DNA of 64,000 nt from Chlorokybus atmophyticus (taxonomy: Eukaryota > Streptophyta > Chlorokybophyceae > Chlorokybales > Chlorokybaceae). The position numbers and the translations under genes are program-made. Shown here in pieces: positions 9,713 through 20,484 of the stretch. The stretch's first letter is position 1; every line of letters begins with the position of its first letter. The stretch spans positions 1 to 64,000 of the forward strand of contig RHPI01002836.1 in NCBI GenBank assembly GCA_009103225.1. The letters are read 5' to 3'. Below the pieces are notes generated by a model. That model worked only from the letters and a program-made list of their open reading frames with translations, was not told where the DNA came from and made no database searches.

Positions 9713-11359
9713 AGATTATAGTAATATAATATAATATAATAGTACAATATTCAAAAAATATTGCAGCCAAAAGTTCAACGACACACCTTGTTAATGAAGT
9801 TGATTAGAAGTGTACGTGTGTTAATATGATTATATGTAGCTATCATCGAATTGATATTCATTTGTGATTGCTTTAATTATTATCATGCAACATGTGCAGC
9901 AATTATTAGATTTAGGCTTTATGCACGCATATAAAGCCGTGCTTGGGCTTCTACAAAAAGACCATCCGATAGTGATAGTGGGCAGATAACTTGCCCGGCA
10001 GAATGCATTTATTCTAGGCATCTCTCAATGGGGGAGTGGCGAAAAGCATGTGGGCGGCCAATAAGCATGGTATGCTAAAGAATTGAATCTGCATATTAAT
10101 ACTCAACTTTTCTCCTCGCCTTGCAATTTTCTCAAGCCCCAACCTTCAATTTCCCCCCTATCTTACACCTTGTATGTCCCCAACTGACTTTTTGTCTTCA
10201 TGCGTTTTGCATACCAATAGTCTGCAAAACACATGGGTAGTACCAATGCAAATTTGAAAACATACGGTTAAACACAACCCACAAACACACGCACACGCAC
10301 ATACATGCATCGCATGTGCACGCACGCACACACACAAACACAAACATCACGCAAGTGGAATAATTACGGCACATGCAAGGGCATGCTTCAGCACGTGAAG
10401 GGCATGTTTAAGCACGTTCAGTGCAGTCATTTTAGCAATGCACGTCGCGTATTACATGAGTGAATGCTGCATCCATTGCGGCAATGGATGATGGTGGTAG
10501 GGCAGGTAGGCAAGTAGCCCTTAAAGTAGGGGAGAGTACCATCAAGCAAGCTGATCTTAGCAACAGGGGTCGATTACATCAACGCTTTGTGTAAACTTGA
10601 CATAAAGAAACAAGCAGCAGCAGCAACAAAGTGAGGGGTGAGAGGCGGGTGTGTTGTGCTTATGCAAAACGCGCAGCTATGACAGCTGCCATCTTTTTGT
10701 ATACGTCATGTGCTTTAATCGTACAAGGCCCGCCATTGCTTTACAACGGCTCTTGGTCACGGGGATGTACCACCGTTGCTAGGAGACGTGATACATGGTT
10801 CCTCTCATATACATCTTTAAAGGAAAATTGCGCGAAGCTTGCCAATGAATACCTTCATAAAATTGGCATGAGACGGCATATCGATCATATATATGGTTAT
10901 TACACATGTACTTATATATATTGCATGTGGCTCCTCTTGTGACAGCGACAATGCTGCCATAGCCTAGTAATTAAGACGCCAATAATGTCTTCAAGCGATT
11001 GCACCGCTTCAACAGCACGTAATCATTCAAAGTGCAAATGCGTGTCAAGGTCAAATGCATACATTATTGCGGCATTTTCATACCGTATGCATATCAAATT
11101 GCCTTCAAACCGTATGTGTATATCAATCCATATCGCACATCTATTCAAGGTGTTGATTCAATACAGGAAATGTTTCATGAAAACAATGACATTTGACATG
11201 GATGCAATTGGATTACAGCCCGGGGGAGGGGGGGGCTTTACACAGAGCGCTCAGCGATAGTGGGGAAGGGGCCTATCAGGTTCTCACCTCGGAAAGGTCC
11301 GCTGACCGTAAAAACTACTGACCCAACAAATATCAGATGTGGCGCCAAACAGATTACGC

Positions 11360-11395
11360 GGTTAGAGTCGACCACAGCTCTCGGTCGATCTAACT
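11360..11395. repeat. Imperfect 12-bp hairpin upstream of GPT
   Basis: GTTAGA-G-TCGACC pairs with GGTCGATCTAAC across a short loop. It lies about 150 bp 5' of the translocator start codon, so it falls in the promoter or 5' UTR; no function is assigned. Confidence 0.4.
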
Positions 11396-11543
11396 GAATT
11401 AGCGTTGATATCACTATGATGTCCCTGGTGAAGCCTTTGAGTGTCGGAGAAACAGTATTTCCCAACCGAGAAAAGCAAGTTGCATCTGTAGTCGTTTGCC
11501 AAAAGAGTGCTTTGCCAAAAACGCACCTTTGGTGTGGGCGGCA

Positions 11544-13778
11544 ATGGCGTCGGCGATGGCGGCGACCGCCGGCGCCGGCACCGGCGCCGGGGTGGTTGCA
11601 TGGCCAGGGTCGGCGTCATCTGGCTTAGTTTCACCGTCCTGTGTCCTAAAGAGGCGCCCCGTGGTGTTGGCTCAGCACAGGGGCCCGGTGAAGGCGGCGC
11701 TGGGTGGGCTGGGGTGTGGGCTGAGGCTGCAACCGCCTCTCCGCTTGCAGACTGCGGCGCTGGGCTTTGAGCAGCAGCGCCGTCGTTCACGTCAGTCCGT
11801 CACCGTTTGCCAGGCTAATGCCGCCCGCACCGAGGCCACCGGGGCTGGGGATGACACTGACAGGCGAGTATTGCATGGCTTACGCAAGGTGCTTGGTGGT
11901 AACGACATGTTTACCATCATGCGGCGCCGGAATGGGTTCTGTACTTGTGACAATCAATGGAGTACGCTCATATTGTGTGAACTCTGGTCCGCGCTTACAT
12001 GCAAATTAAGCACGCGACTGTTGTGGTGAGGGTGTTCTTCTATAAGACTGCTTGGTTGCGCAAGCGCTGTGCACCTTTGTGTCTCTCGACGGATTGGTGG
12101 CACGTACAGTTGACGAGGACACGACGTTGCCTGGCAGAAGAGTGATGTGCTCTGAGTCTTAGTCACTTGTAAGCGGCATGCAAGACGGGTCGCTGCGAGC
12201 TTGTCAACGCGTTACCATCATGCTCATGCCGTCATCTGTGGGTGACAGTTTCCGTTGTTGTAAGCATGTTGTGTAGTGGCATTCTTACTTTATTCTTGTC
12301 ATACGTAAGGGTGTATGAGGCAAGCAGTTGAGTACATGCACGTCTTGTTGTTTGTACCTGAGGCTGCTGTGCTGTGCCCGTTGCCTTTGCAGAACAGGGG
12401 CACCACTTACGGCGCCTGCTGATGACGATGTTATGCCCACAAGCAAGTTGGCCATATACTTTGGCTTGTGGTATGCTTTCAACATTGTATTCAACATCAT
12501 GAACAAACGAGCACTCAATGTGTACCCGGTGCCATGGCTGCTAGCCACTGTTCAGGTGAGTTGTCATGTTAGTACTCAGCCAGTGGGTGCTCATTGATTG
12601 CGTTTTGCATTTGCATGCAAATGCAGGCACGCACATACGTTGCAGTGTTTTTGCCCTGATGCTAACCAACGCTGGTGTTTCATGCAGTTGGCAGTCGGGA
12701 TGTTGTGGTGTGTTGGGATGTGGGCGTTGCGCCTACAACCTTATGTTCCTGTATCAAGGGAGTTCATTAATGCCATGGCGCCTGTGGCATTCTGGCATGC
12801 GGTTGGGCACATTTCGGCTTGTGTTAGCTTCAGCTTTGTAAGTGGTGTACTCGTATACATGCATCAGCACGATTACCGCAGGTTTCTTCTGGCAAGTTCA
12901 CTCATTGCCTCGTTCTCTCTTTAGGTGGCCATCTCATTCACACATGTCATCAAATCAGCGGAGCCAGTCTTTTCAGTATTGTTTTCAAGGTTATTCATGG
13001 GGACTGCTTTTGCTGCCCCGGTGTACCTGTCCCTTATCCCTATAGTTTTTGGATGCTCATTAGCATCTGTGACCGAGCTGTCCTTCAACTTCCCCGGCTT
13101 TGCTGGTGCTATGATATCCAATTTTGGCTTCGTCCTTCGAAATATCTACTCCAAGAAGACAATGAAGAACTTCAAGCACATCGACGGCGTCAACCTGTAT
13201 GCGTGGATTACAATTTTCTCATTGCTGTACCTTGCACCTGTAGCTGTCATTGTTGAAGGGGCAAAGTGGGGACCAGCTTGGCACGTTGCCGCTGCCAAAA
13301 TGGGTGGCGCCTCCAACCTATTCCAGCTGATTCTCGGGTAAGTGATGTGCCATGTTCCCATTGCGTGCAAGCTCTGCTTGTGAGGCACTCCATTGAATTG
13401 TTGGCACCACTTGCCTTGACTGATGTTTTGTATTCTGGCAGTGGAAGTCTGCTTTACCATCTGTACAACCAGATGTCCTACATGGTAAGGCTTAGTCTAC
13501 CTCAGTGCCGTTTGCATGCTGAGCTGCTGATGCACATGATGTACTTCTGTTGACATATCATATCATGCTTGCAGGCTTTGAAGGGCATCACCCCCCTGAC
13601 GTTCTCCGTGGGCAACACCATGAAGCGTGTTGCAGTCATCATTGCTTCAGTGCTCTGGTTCCGCACTCCTGTGAAGCCTCTGAATGCCTTGGGTTCAGCA
13701 ATTGCTGTGTTAGGCACGTTCCTCTATTCACAAGCCACGTCACCCTCGTCTAAGCCGGTCAAGGCCAAGATAGCTTAG
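11544..13778 (+). CDS. GPT: Plastid sugar-phosphate/phosphate translocator, GPT type
   Basis: Six exons: 11544-11863, 12393-12555, 12688-12837, 12925-13337, 13442-13484, 13575-13778, giving 430 residues. Residues 1 to ~105 are rich in Ala, Gly and Arg and look like a plastid transit peptide. The mature part is a membrane transporter of the NST/TPT family that exchanges sugar phosphates for phosphate across the inner envelope. It begins LAIYFGLWYAFNIVFNIMNK (from about 126), then has SFTHVIKSAEPVFSVL (216-231), AMISNFGFVLRNIYSKK, YHLYNQMSYM and NTMKR (377-381), whose Lys-Arg pair is conserved for phosphate binding. The VIKS.EP and SNF.FV.RNI patterns favour the glucose-6-phosphate subgroup over the triose-phosphate or phosphoenolpyruvate ones; substrate is inferred. 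Intron 1 appears to use a GC donor (CAG|GCGAGT); that join rests on phase only. Ends in TAG. Confidence 0.9.
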
Positions 13779-14900
13779 TGGTGTACAATCGAGATGTACA
13801 CTGACGCAGTGTCTGTGTCACTGAGTTGTGCGTGGAGAGGCTAGCTTTTTGTATTATCATTTGCTCATGGGTTATTTTTGCCGCAAGCAGTAACATTGTT
13901 TGCTGCAGTGATGTCTGCACTTCACCTGCAATGGGCGCTGCACTTATTGACAATGACAGTTCACTTGCTTGCCAAGTGCCACACATAAGCCCATTGTTCA
14001 ATGGCTACAAACGTGAGGGGGTTTTTGACTCCCAAACAACAGTTCAAGGTTGACTCGTCAACAATGCTTGTAATTGTCACCATGTAATGCATCATGTCAC
14101 GTGAAGTTCAAAGAGTTCTCCTGCAATGAATCAGTTGCTAGTAGGAGTGCATGACGCCTTGTTGTCACAAGGAGTGATCAATCGTACACTCCTCTCAATG
14201 CATCTTGTCAATGACAATATGTCTTGAACCTTGAATGAATGAATATCAAACATTGCATCTTAGATCTCTATAACATGTATGAAAGCGATCGCGATTGTGC
14301 GACATTGTTATATCAATTGCCTCATTGTTAAAGCCAATAATAAACTCGGGATGCAATCAACATTAATATGGTATCATGTACTGATGTGAAAGTTCAAGCA
14401 TTCTATTGCAAAGTTACACCCTCATAAGCAAATCCACAAGGTGGTCAGCGCAGCCTATAGTTGAATTATGTGTAACACTTTCATGCAACTTATACATCAG
14501 AGAATGTTTGCTTGCTGAGACGCCTTGGATAAGTATTTATTGCTTTTGATGTATACAAAGAGTGTTATGTACGGCTATGCATTCTGCATATGCCTTCCAC
14601 ATGCTGATGCACGCTCACATGCAGACAACATTCGCAGTCATAATATATTCTGTTTTATCACCCGGGTAGCCAACTACAGCACTGCCCCTACCTGCACTAG
14701 TATTCATACCCCGATAGTGCAAGGAGGCCTCGACTGCAGGGTGTGTCTCGCAACGGGAGTATGTACACGAATGTGTATAAGTGTCAAAAACGAGTAAAGG
14801 TACCGGGCAACCTGAAGGTGGCCAAGTAGAGGACACCGAAGCTGCAGTGTAGTAGCGGGTACAGGAGACAGTGAGGAGGAAAAATAACGGTGTGGTCCCC
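13779..14900. other. 3' UTR of GPT and intergenic sequence
   Basis: TGTAA motifs, the usual green-algal poly(A) signal, occur near 14069 and 14083. The rest to about 14600 is AT-rich without a gene. From about 14780 to 14928 the sequence is related to blocks at 59340-59430 and 62132-62235, including a GTCCCCTTAGCTTG string (polypurine tract on the minus strand). Confidence 0.45.
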
Positions 14901-14928
14901 TTAGCTTGATGGCGAGTGGTAATCACTC

Positions 14929-15293
14929 AACAAGCTCATGAACAAGGACGCTTGGGGAACGCATACATCAGTCATCATGTAGTGTATGTGTGCGGGAATG
15001 GGCAGCTAAGTGAGACGAGATCACACACTGCAAGCACCAAGTGTGCATGTACAAGCAAGCACAATCATTACTGAACAGTGAATGGGGTGCGAGCAAGCAC
15101 TGCAGCAGTGTAGGAATGATGCAGTGTGCAGGTAGCAAATGTGACGGCCACAAGCATGAGAGCAAAAGTGTACACTTACAACTATATGGACAAAGGCAAG
15201 TCTGGGGGTAAAGAACTATCGACCGGAATAGCTGGTCCACTAACAGCATGCACACAACTATTACTGAATTACTCGTACTGCTGGGCTCTACTC
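14929..15293 (-). repeat. Left ~365-bp direct repeat (LTR-like)
   Basis: Matches 17765-18125 almost end to end, with scattered substitutions and small indels. A more diverged relative is at about 59425-59540. Confidence 0.8.
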
Positions 15294-15404
15294 ACTTTTG
15301 CTCTAGTTCATCTATGTGAGGATGTTCAATGCTTCCTTAAGAGCTCCAAGTTCAGCGCCGTGGACAGCCATGAAGACAAATGATAGGTCTCTGATATCTG
15401 CGCC

Positions 15405-15491
15405 NNNNNNNNNNNNNNNNNNNNNNNNNNNNNNNNNNNNNNNNNNNNNNNNNNNNNNNNNNNNNNNNNNNNNNNNNNNNNNNNNNNNNNN
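15405..15491. other. Assembly gap (87 N)
   Basis: Run of N immediately downstream, on the minus strand, of the methyltransferase C-terminus, flanked by a C-rich run. Open reading frames through it are artefacts. Confidence 0.99.
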
Positions 15492-15527
15492 GCCCCCCCC
15501 CGCGGATGGCGTGGGGTTGAGATTTGG

Positions 15528-16697
15528 TCAGTGGTTGTGTTGCAGGGCCAAGCATGCCTCTGAAAGCCAAACCATGCTAATATGATCCATTGCACAGCTA
15601 AGCAAGGCGCGACAGTCGTGCTCCGCAAGCTTGGGTGCCTGTGTAACGAATCCGGGCAAAAAGCCCATGGCCAACTTGCGCTCAGTGGCGAGTGGTTCTT
15701 GAAAGCAGTGCAAGCTGTCATCCCAAACCATGCCAATGATGCCGTTGCGGAAGGAGTGAGAGCCAAAAAAGGCCACAAAGTGGGCAAGGCAGCCATAGGC
15801 TAACCCACCTGGTTGCTCGGGTTGAATGATTTGTGGTCTGGCTGAGCACTGGTTGCGGGGTGATTTCAGCAGCCCAGATGTCAATGACCAAGAGACCTGA
15901 CGTGCGAATGTACAAAGACTACGCTGTGAAGTCTTGTAAATTGGCGAGGTTGGTCCGCTTGCTGCGTAAGCAGTGGACACGGGATCTATGAGCAGCTGCG
16001 TCAATAACCAGTGCATCGCCAAGGACTGTGCAGACCCGTTTGTAGTCAGCACGAACGTTGACGCAGTAACCATCCTTCGAACATACATGTTGCAGTATGT
16101 ATGCGGGTGGCCTGTCAGGTTGCTGGTGCTGGAGTGTGCGGATGGTGCGAACCAACTCCAAGAACACAGTAAAGATCATGGGTCTTAAAGGCCAAGGCGC
16201 TTGTCGGCACGAGAATGCCCTTTATACTCCCATTCAGCAACAACAGTGTCGACGCCACCAAATGCTTTGAAGTGTTCTCTTGTGACAAGTTGCATGTATT
16301 GAGGCAATGCGCGCAGACTGCCGGCAGTGGCGGATGGCTTCAGCGGGTATCGTTTGCAAAGCTGCGCGAGGTGGTGAGACACCGCTGTTTGTGCTTGATA
16401 ACCGGGGTTACAAATGAAATACTTGCCAATTGGCAGGCCGACATTCCGAATGGCTACCAAGCCGCTATTGACGCCGTCAAACAGCTCCACAACAGTGAGA
16501 CCTTGGCGACAACATTGCGGCGATAGGTAAACAGTGGACAGATTCAGTGTGCGAAGGGGATTGTCAATGTCAGGTGACAGTGTCAGTGGTGTGGTTGCCG
16601 CGCGTGTTACCATGGCTTGTGCAAACCGCTGGCGAAAGTCAAGGTCCTGTTCAGCCACTTCGCACGAACTGGTGAATAATGGAGGTAGGCTTGCCAC
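15528..16697 (-). pseudogene. C5 cytosine-DNA methyltransferase, catalytic Cys replaced
   Basis: Read on the minus strand. Motif I is TVVELFDGVNSGLVAI (about 16450-16495), followed by GKYF, HHLAQLCKRYP and TREHFKAFGGVDTVVA. Motif IV reads AEWEYKGHSRA, where the catalytic Cys is Tyr (codon about 16224-16226). The next piece (16179-15919) has FLELVRTIRTLQ, PPAYILQHV (motif VI, usually ENV), LGDALVIDAA and SRVHCLRSKRTNLA (motif VIII-like). The last piece has SHSFRNG, then LAMGFLPG and LLSCAMDHISMVWLSEACLAL. The same blocks in the same order occur at 5.0-6.0 kb on the plus strand. Several frame changes break it, so an active enzyme is unlikely. Confidence 0.8.
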
Positions 16698-16846
16698 AGC
16701 GAATTGCCCAGAATGCCAACCAGGTCGGTTTTCTTTTGCGGAGGTTCTTTGAAGTTTTCCACATACACTACGACCAGGTGCTGAACACTGACAACGGGCA
16801 TGCCCAAGGTGGTCTCGTCGACCAGCCTGACGACACGCTCATGAAT

Positions 16847-17720
16847 TTAGACAGTGGTTTCACGGGGGTTCCGCCTGAGCCGTATGAGCTCCTGGGCCTT
16901 CTCTGCGATGTAAGTGGGGAACCAATGGTTTAGCCGTATGATGAGATCCTCCCATTCTGACGGTGGTAACACTTTCTCAATCACGTCCTCATCAACAGGT
17001 GTTGATGTGCTGCTGGAGGAGCGGGAGTGGTAACTGCTGTTGTCAATGCGAGGGCGTAGGCCACGCATGCTGCTCTCAACCTATTGGCTTAATTTGCTGA
17101 GGTCCCATCGTCATCGCCAGCGCCATGGGTGCCACGAAGGGTGTGGTGACGGCGGTGGTAGTGTCCCCGATGCGCTGCTCCTGGTGTCCGTGACCTCGGT
17201 TTGAGCGGGGGTGGTTTCCCGTAGGGCGCACGACCACTCTTGGCACCATGGACAGCACGCGAGGGGCCCCCAATCTTTCCGCAGTTGGGATGGCCGTACC
17301 AGGGCTAGGGCTGGAGCGGAGAAGTTTCTCGTCTTTAAAAAGGTCGTGTGCGGTGGCGACGATTTAAGCCATTCGCTCAAAGAGATCGAGTTTCGGCTCC
17401 AGTATGACGAGCTTCCTGTTGCCACTGCTGCTTTCGCTGTTGTTGCCGTCTGAGGCGGCCATGTCTCCTTCGCTGTCAGAACTGAGGTCGACGGGGGAAG
17501 GAAGACAGTACCTCGCAGTTGCAAGTGGGTTGTCGTCACCCACTTTGTTAGTTATCGAAGAGGAAGAATCTTGAGCGACGTCTGCTAGGGATGCAGCAGC
17601 CTTAGCCCGCCTCAAGCCTCTGATTGACCTTGCTTTGCATGAATCCCAGCTGAGTCCTTGACTCCTGTGAGGCATGCACACCGCACGCAACGGGCACGGG
17701 CAAGGCAAATGCAAGTGCAC
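16847..17720 (-). pseudogene. Gag-like or methyltransferase N-terminal region, degenerate
   Basis: Minus-strand open pieces precede the methyltransferase. One (17720-17364) is Ser/Asp-rich (DLSSDSEGD, SESSSG). Another (17068-16847) reads PPSEWEDLIIRLNHWFPTYIAEKAQELIRL, a plausible helical capsid-like segment. Position and composition fit Gag, but no zinc knuckle is visible. It could instead be the N-terminal extension of the methyltransferase protein. Confidence 0.4.
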
Positions 17721-17764
17721 ACAACCAAAGCAATGACTGAGCGGTGTGGATTGAGTTGCAAGTT

Positions 17765-18125
17765 AACAAGCTCCTGAACAGGAACGCTTGGGGAATGCAC
17801 ACAGCCGTCACGCAGTGTATGTGTGCGGGAATGGGCAGCTCAATGAGACGAGATCACACATTGCAAGCAGCAAGTGTGCATGTGCGAGCAAGCACAGTCA
17901 CTACTGAACAGTGAATGGGGTGCGAGCAAGCACTGCAGCAGTGTAAGAATGATGCAGTGTGCAGGTAGCAAATGCAATGGCCATAAGCATGAGAGCAAAA
18001 GTGTTCACTTACAATTGTATGGGCAAAGACAAGTCTTAAGTAAACAACTGTCGGCTGGAATAACTGGTCCACCAACAGCATGTACACAACTATTACTGAA
18101 TTACTCGTACTGCTGGGCTCTACTC
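17765..18125 (-). repeat. Right ~361-bp direct repeat (LTR-like)
   Basis: Partner of 14929-15293. Both copies share the start AACAAGCTC and the end CTGGGCTCTACTC. Confidence 0.8.
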
Positions 18126-19819
18126 CGCTGAGCCTCAGTTAACCATCGACTCCAAGATGGGCCAATGTGGTTATCTCGAGCAGTATCACCACCATTTCTG
18201 CTCCAATCCGTCTCCTTGCAACTCACTCACTACCGACGCTTTCGGTGGGAATTGCCTAAGCTCCATGTCAACGCGGCCCGCCGCCATAGAGACTGCGTCC
18301 CCAATGGTGGAGGCCAATGCTGGCAGTCAACTGTCACGCGGCTTGGCGTCGTAAGGACTGCAACCCAGTTTGCGGGCTTGGGGCCCGCAGTTTGAGCACG
18401 GGTTGATTGATCTGGATGCTATTATGGCAATGCTGATGTGTTTATAGGGTGCGAGGGGAAACTGTGTGTCGAGGGTCAACGCCGTGACACCCCGTTGAAT
18501 ATGCAAGCATGCAAACGAAATGTTATATAACTCTACACATCATCACCTGCCCACATCAATCGCCGACGAAAATATGCTCTATTGATAAAACACATGTGAT
18601 TTGTGTAACTAGCTTAGCTGCTTGTTTCACAATTGCAATTACACAAACACTAGCTTGATGCATAAAAGTGCAATTCGAAGACAATACACTGTGAATGCAT
18701 TCTGCTAACATTATTTTAGTAAAGATGGTGCTTTGCGGCAATGATTACAATCCTTTAATATTCTTACTAGCAATGGCTCACGTAATAGAGTAAACCTTAT
18801 TTAATTGCAAGTTTGCAAAAGGATTGTGCTTGTGAGTTTGTCATGGATTACAATTATGACATGTTTTGTTGGTAAACTTTACTTTCTCAACTGGTTAATT
18901 GCTTAGCATAATGCGCAATCTTGTTGCGCCTTAAGCGACGCCAAATGTTTATGGCTTATCTGTGCGAGTTCCTCTTTGCATGTTTTGTGCGTGGCAACCC
19001 GTGTACAATAGTACATTATTAAATTGCCGGGTAATGCACGTTTGAATGCGTGCTATATATGAATATATGTCTTGGTCTTTTTCGGCTGTTGACCATGTTT
19101 GATGACGCAGTAAGTATAGCGTGTAATCAATTAGCGTTACATGGTAGAGTGGATTAGTTACAACGAGAGTGAGTAGTGGCGGCGTGTCTTTGGGGTATGG
19201 GGCCTGCCTCGATCTCGTACCGCAAAAAACGCGGCCGTTTTCACCACTAACTGTGCTGCAATTGCACCAAATCCCTAGCGATTTTGGGTCGCCGTTGGTC
19301 AGCAGTTGCCGCTGAGATAGTTTTCAGCATCTTTTACGCATCTCTGCAATGATTGCTGTTTCGCTGCCTTTTTCAGCAACGGCTGTTGTCACCGTTGCGA
19401 TCCCATTTGATCAATTTCATGCGTGACCAAATGATGGCCTAACAATGCATTTTTTTGGTTCAATTGAATCTTAACGTTAAGGTAATTCAGGTTAGCATTA
19501 TTTTGATGGTTGTAACCTCGGCATTACTTACTGAATATTGCAGCACGTACCGTGGTGTAAACGTTACGTTGAATATTTAAAATCAGTTAACTGCAAGTTG
19601 CTAACCAAATTGCACCATATTGCACCATATTGCAGCATATGTATTCATATCGCAACATATGTGCTTCATATTGCAACACATCAGAGATATTGTTTTGCCA
19701 CCTTAGATGAGTGTGTTACATCTCAAATCACATGGGCCATGCAACAATATGCCGGCATGTGCATCGTGCACGTTGTGCTCATTATTGATATTGATTCGCA
19801 TATATTTTGAGCAGTTGCA
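18126..19819. other. Intergenic, AT-rich
   Basis: No gene supported. Repeated CATATTGCA-type units occur at 19612-19680. A short plus-strand ORF (18165-18395) has no recognisable motif. Confidence 0.5.
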
Positions 19820-20005
19820 TGAAGTGGGGATGTGCTTTGGACGGTCGAGATTTATAAATTGTACAAATCGAACGGCTGATAGTTGATGAACGCCGCCTAG
19901 CCAATGAGCGGCATGCGGGCCGCGCAGCCCGGCAGTCGCGGGTGAGGTTTGCGTGTGCCCTAATGCCGGCCGCCCCGCCCAATCAGCCGCACCGCTCGTT
20001 CTGTA
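19820..20005 (+). repeat. Dispersed GC-rich repeat with CCAAT motifs, copy 1
   Basis: Related to 44590-44815: shared GGGATGTGCTTTGGACGGTC start, CCGCCTAGCCAATGAG block, CGCGCAGCCCGG block and an end near AGCCGCACC. It is GC-rich inside AT-rich surroundings and holds two CCAAT boxes. It lies about 480 bp 5' of FTSZ2, so a promoter role is possible but unproven. Confidence 0.6.
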
Positions 20006-20484
20006 ATACACTATCATACACAAGTATGTCGCTAATTCACGAACCATTTATATATACCGTATTCGCTCTGATAAAAGCACCCGTTTGATAAAAGACCCCT
20101 CAGCAATAAGGGGGGTGGGGGCGTAACACAAATACGGTACTTACTTAACAATGACAATGGCTCCCCAGTCAACAGGAGTCTAAGAGTTCGGAGTCCCACC
20201 CAAAACTGGCCCAAGCAAACGGGAGCACAAAGGGCCGGACGCAGCGCCAGATTTTGGCGCGAAAACGCCGGTCTGAACTGCAGTGCACTATACTGTTGCA
20301 GCGGGACAATAGGCTGAGCTGGCTTCAGGGTCAAGGGCGGCGGCAGGGTGGTTGGTATGCTCGTTCGAGGCGCTGTGGCTGAGGAGAAGCGTGCCAGGAA
20401 GGTGGCTGTGAGCAACGCCTGAGCGTGCATTGTCCGTCTCTGAGACGCCCTGTGCTGCTGTTGCTGCTCCCCACCCTACCGGCC

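Larger units (their letters stand above)
9200..11500. other. Intergenic, AT-rich, no supported gene
   Basis: The first ~300 bp are probably the 3' LTR remnant of the gypsy element. Visible features are a TAATA-rich stretch at 9718-9745, the second palindromic insertion (9635-9712), a CA/CACG-rich stretch at 10275-10345, repeated GCACGTGAAGGGCATG-like units near 10375-10425 and a G-rich run at 11221-11235. Short ORFs here show no conserved motif. Confidence 0.5.
14929..18125 (-). mobile_element. Methyltransferase-bearing element flanked by ~363-bp direct repeats
   Basis: Direct repeats at 14929-15293 and 17765-18125 enclose 2.47 kb whose recognisable coding potential is on the minus strand: a gag-like acidic/Ser-rich region (17720-16847), then a C5 methyltransferase (16697-15528). 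No RT, RNase H, protease or integrase was seen, though an 87-base gap (15405-15491) hides a little sequence. The repeats are probably LTRs, but they lack clear TG...CA ends and I found no target duplication. A polypurine-like block (AAGCTAAGGGGACC on the minus strand, 14888-14903) lies outside the left repeat, so the true LTR may extend further. A nonautonomous element relying on a full-length relative is the simplest reading. Confidence 0.65.
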
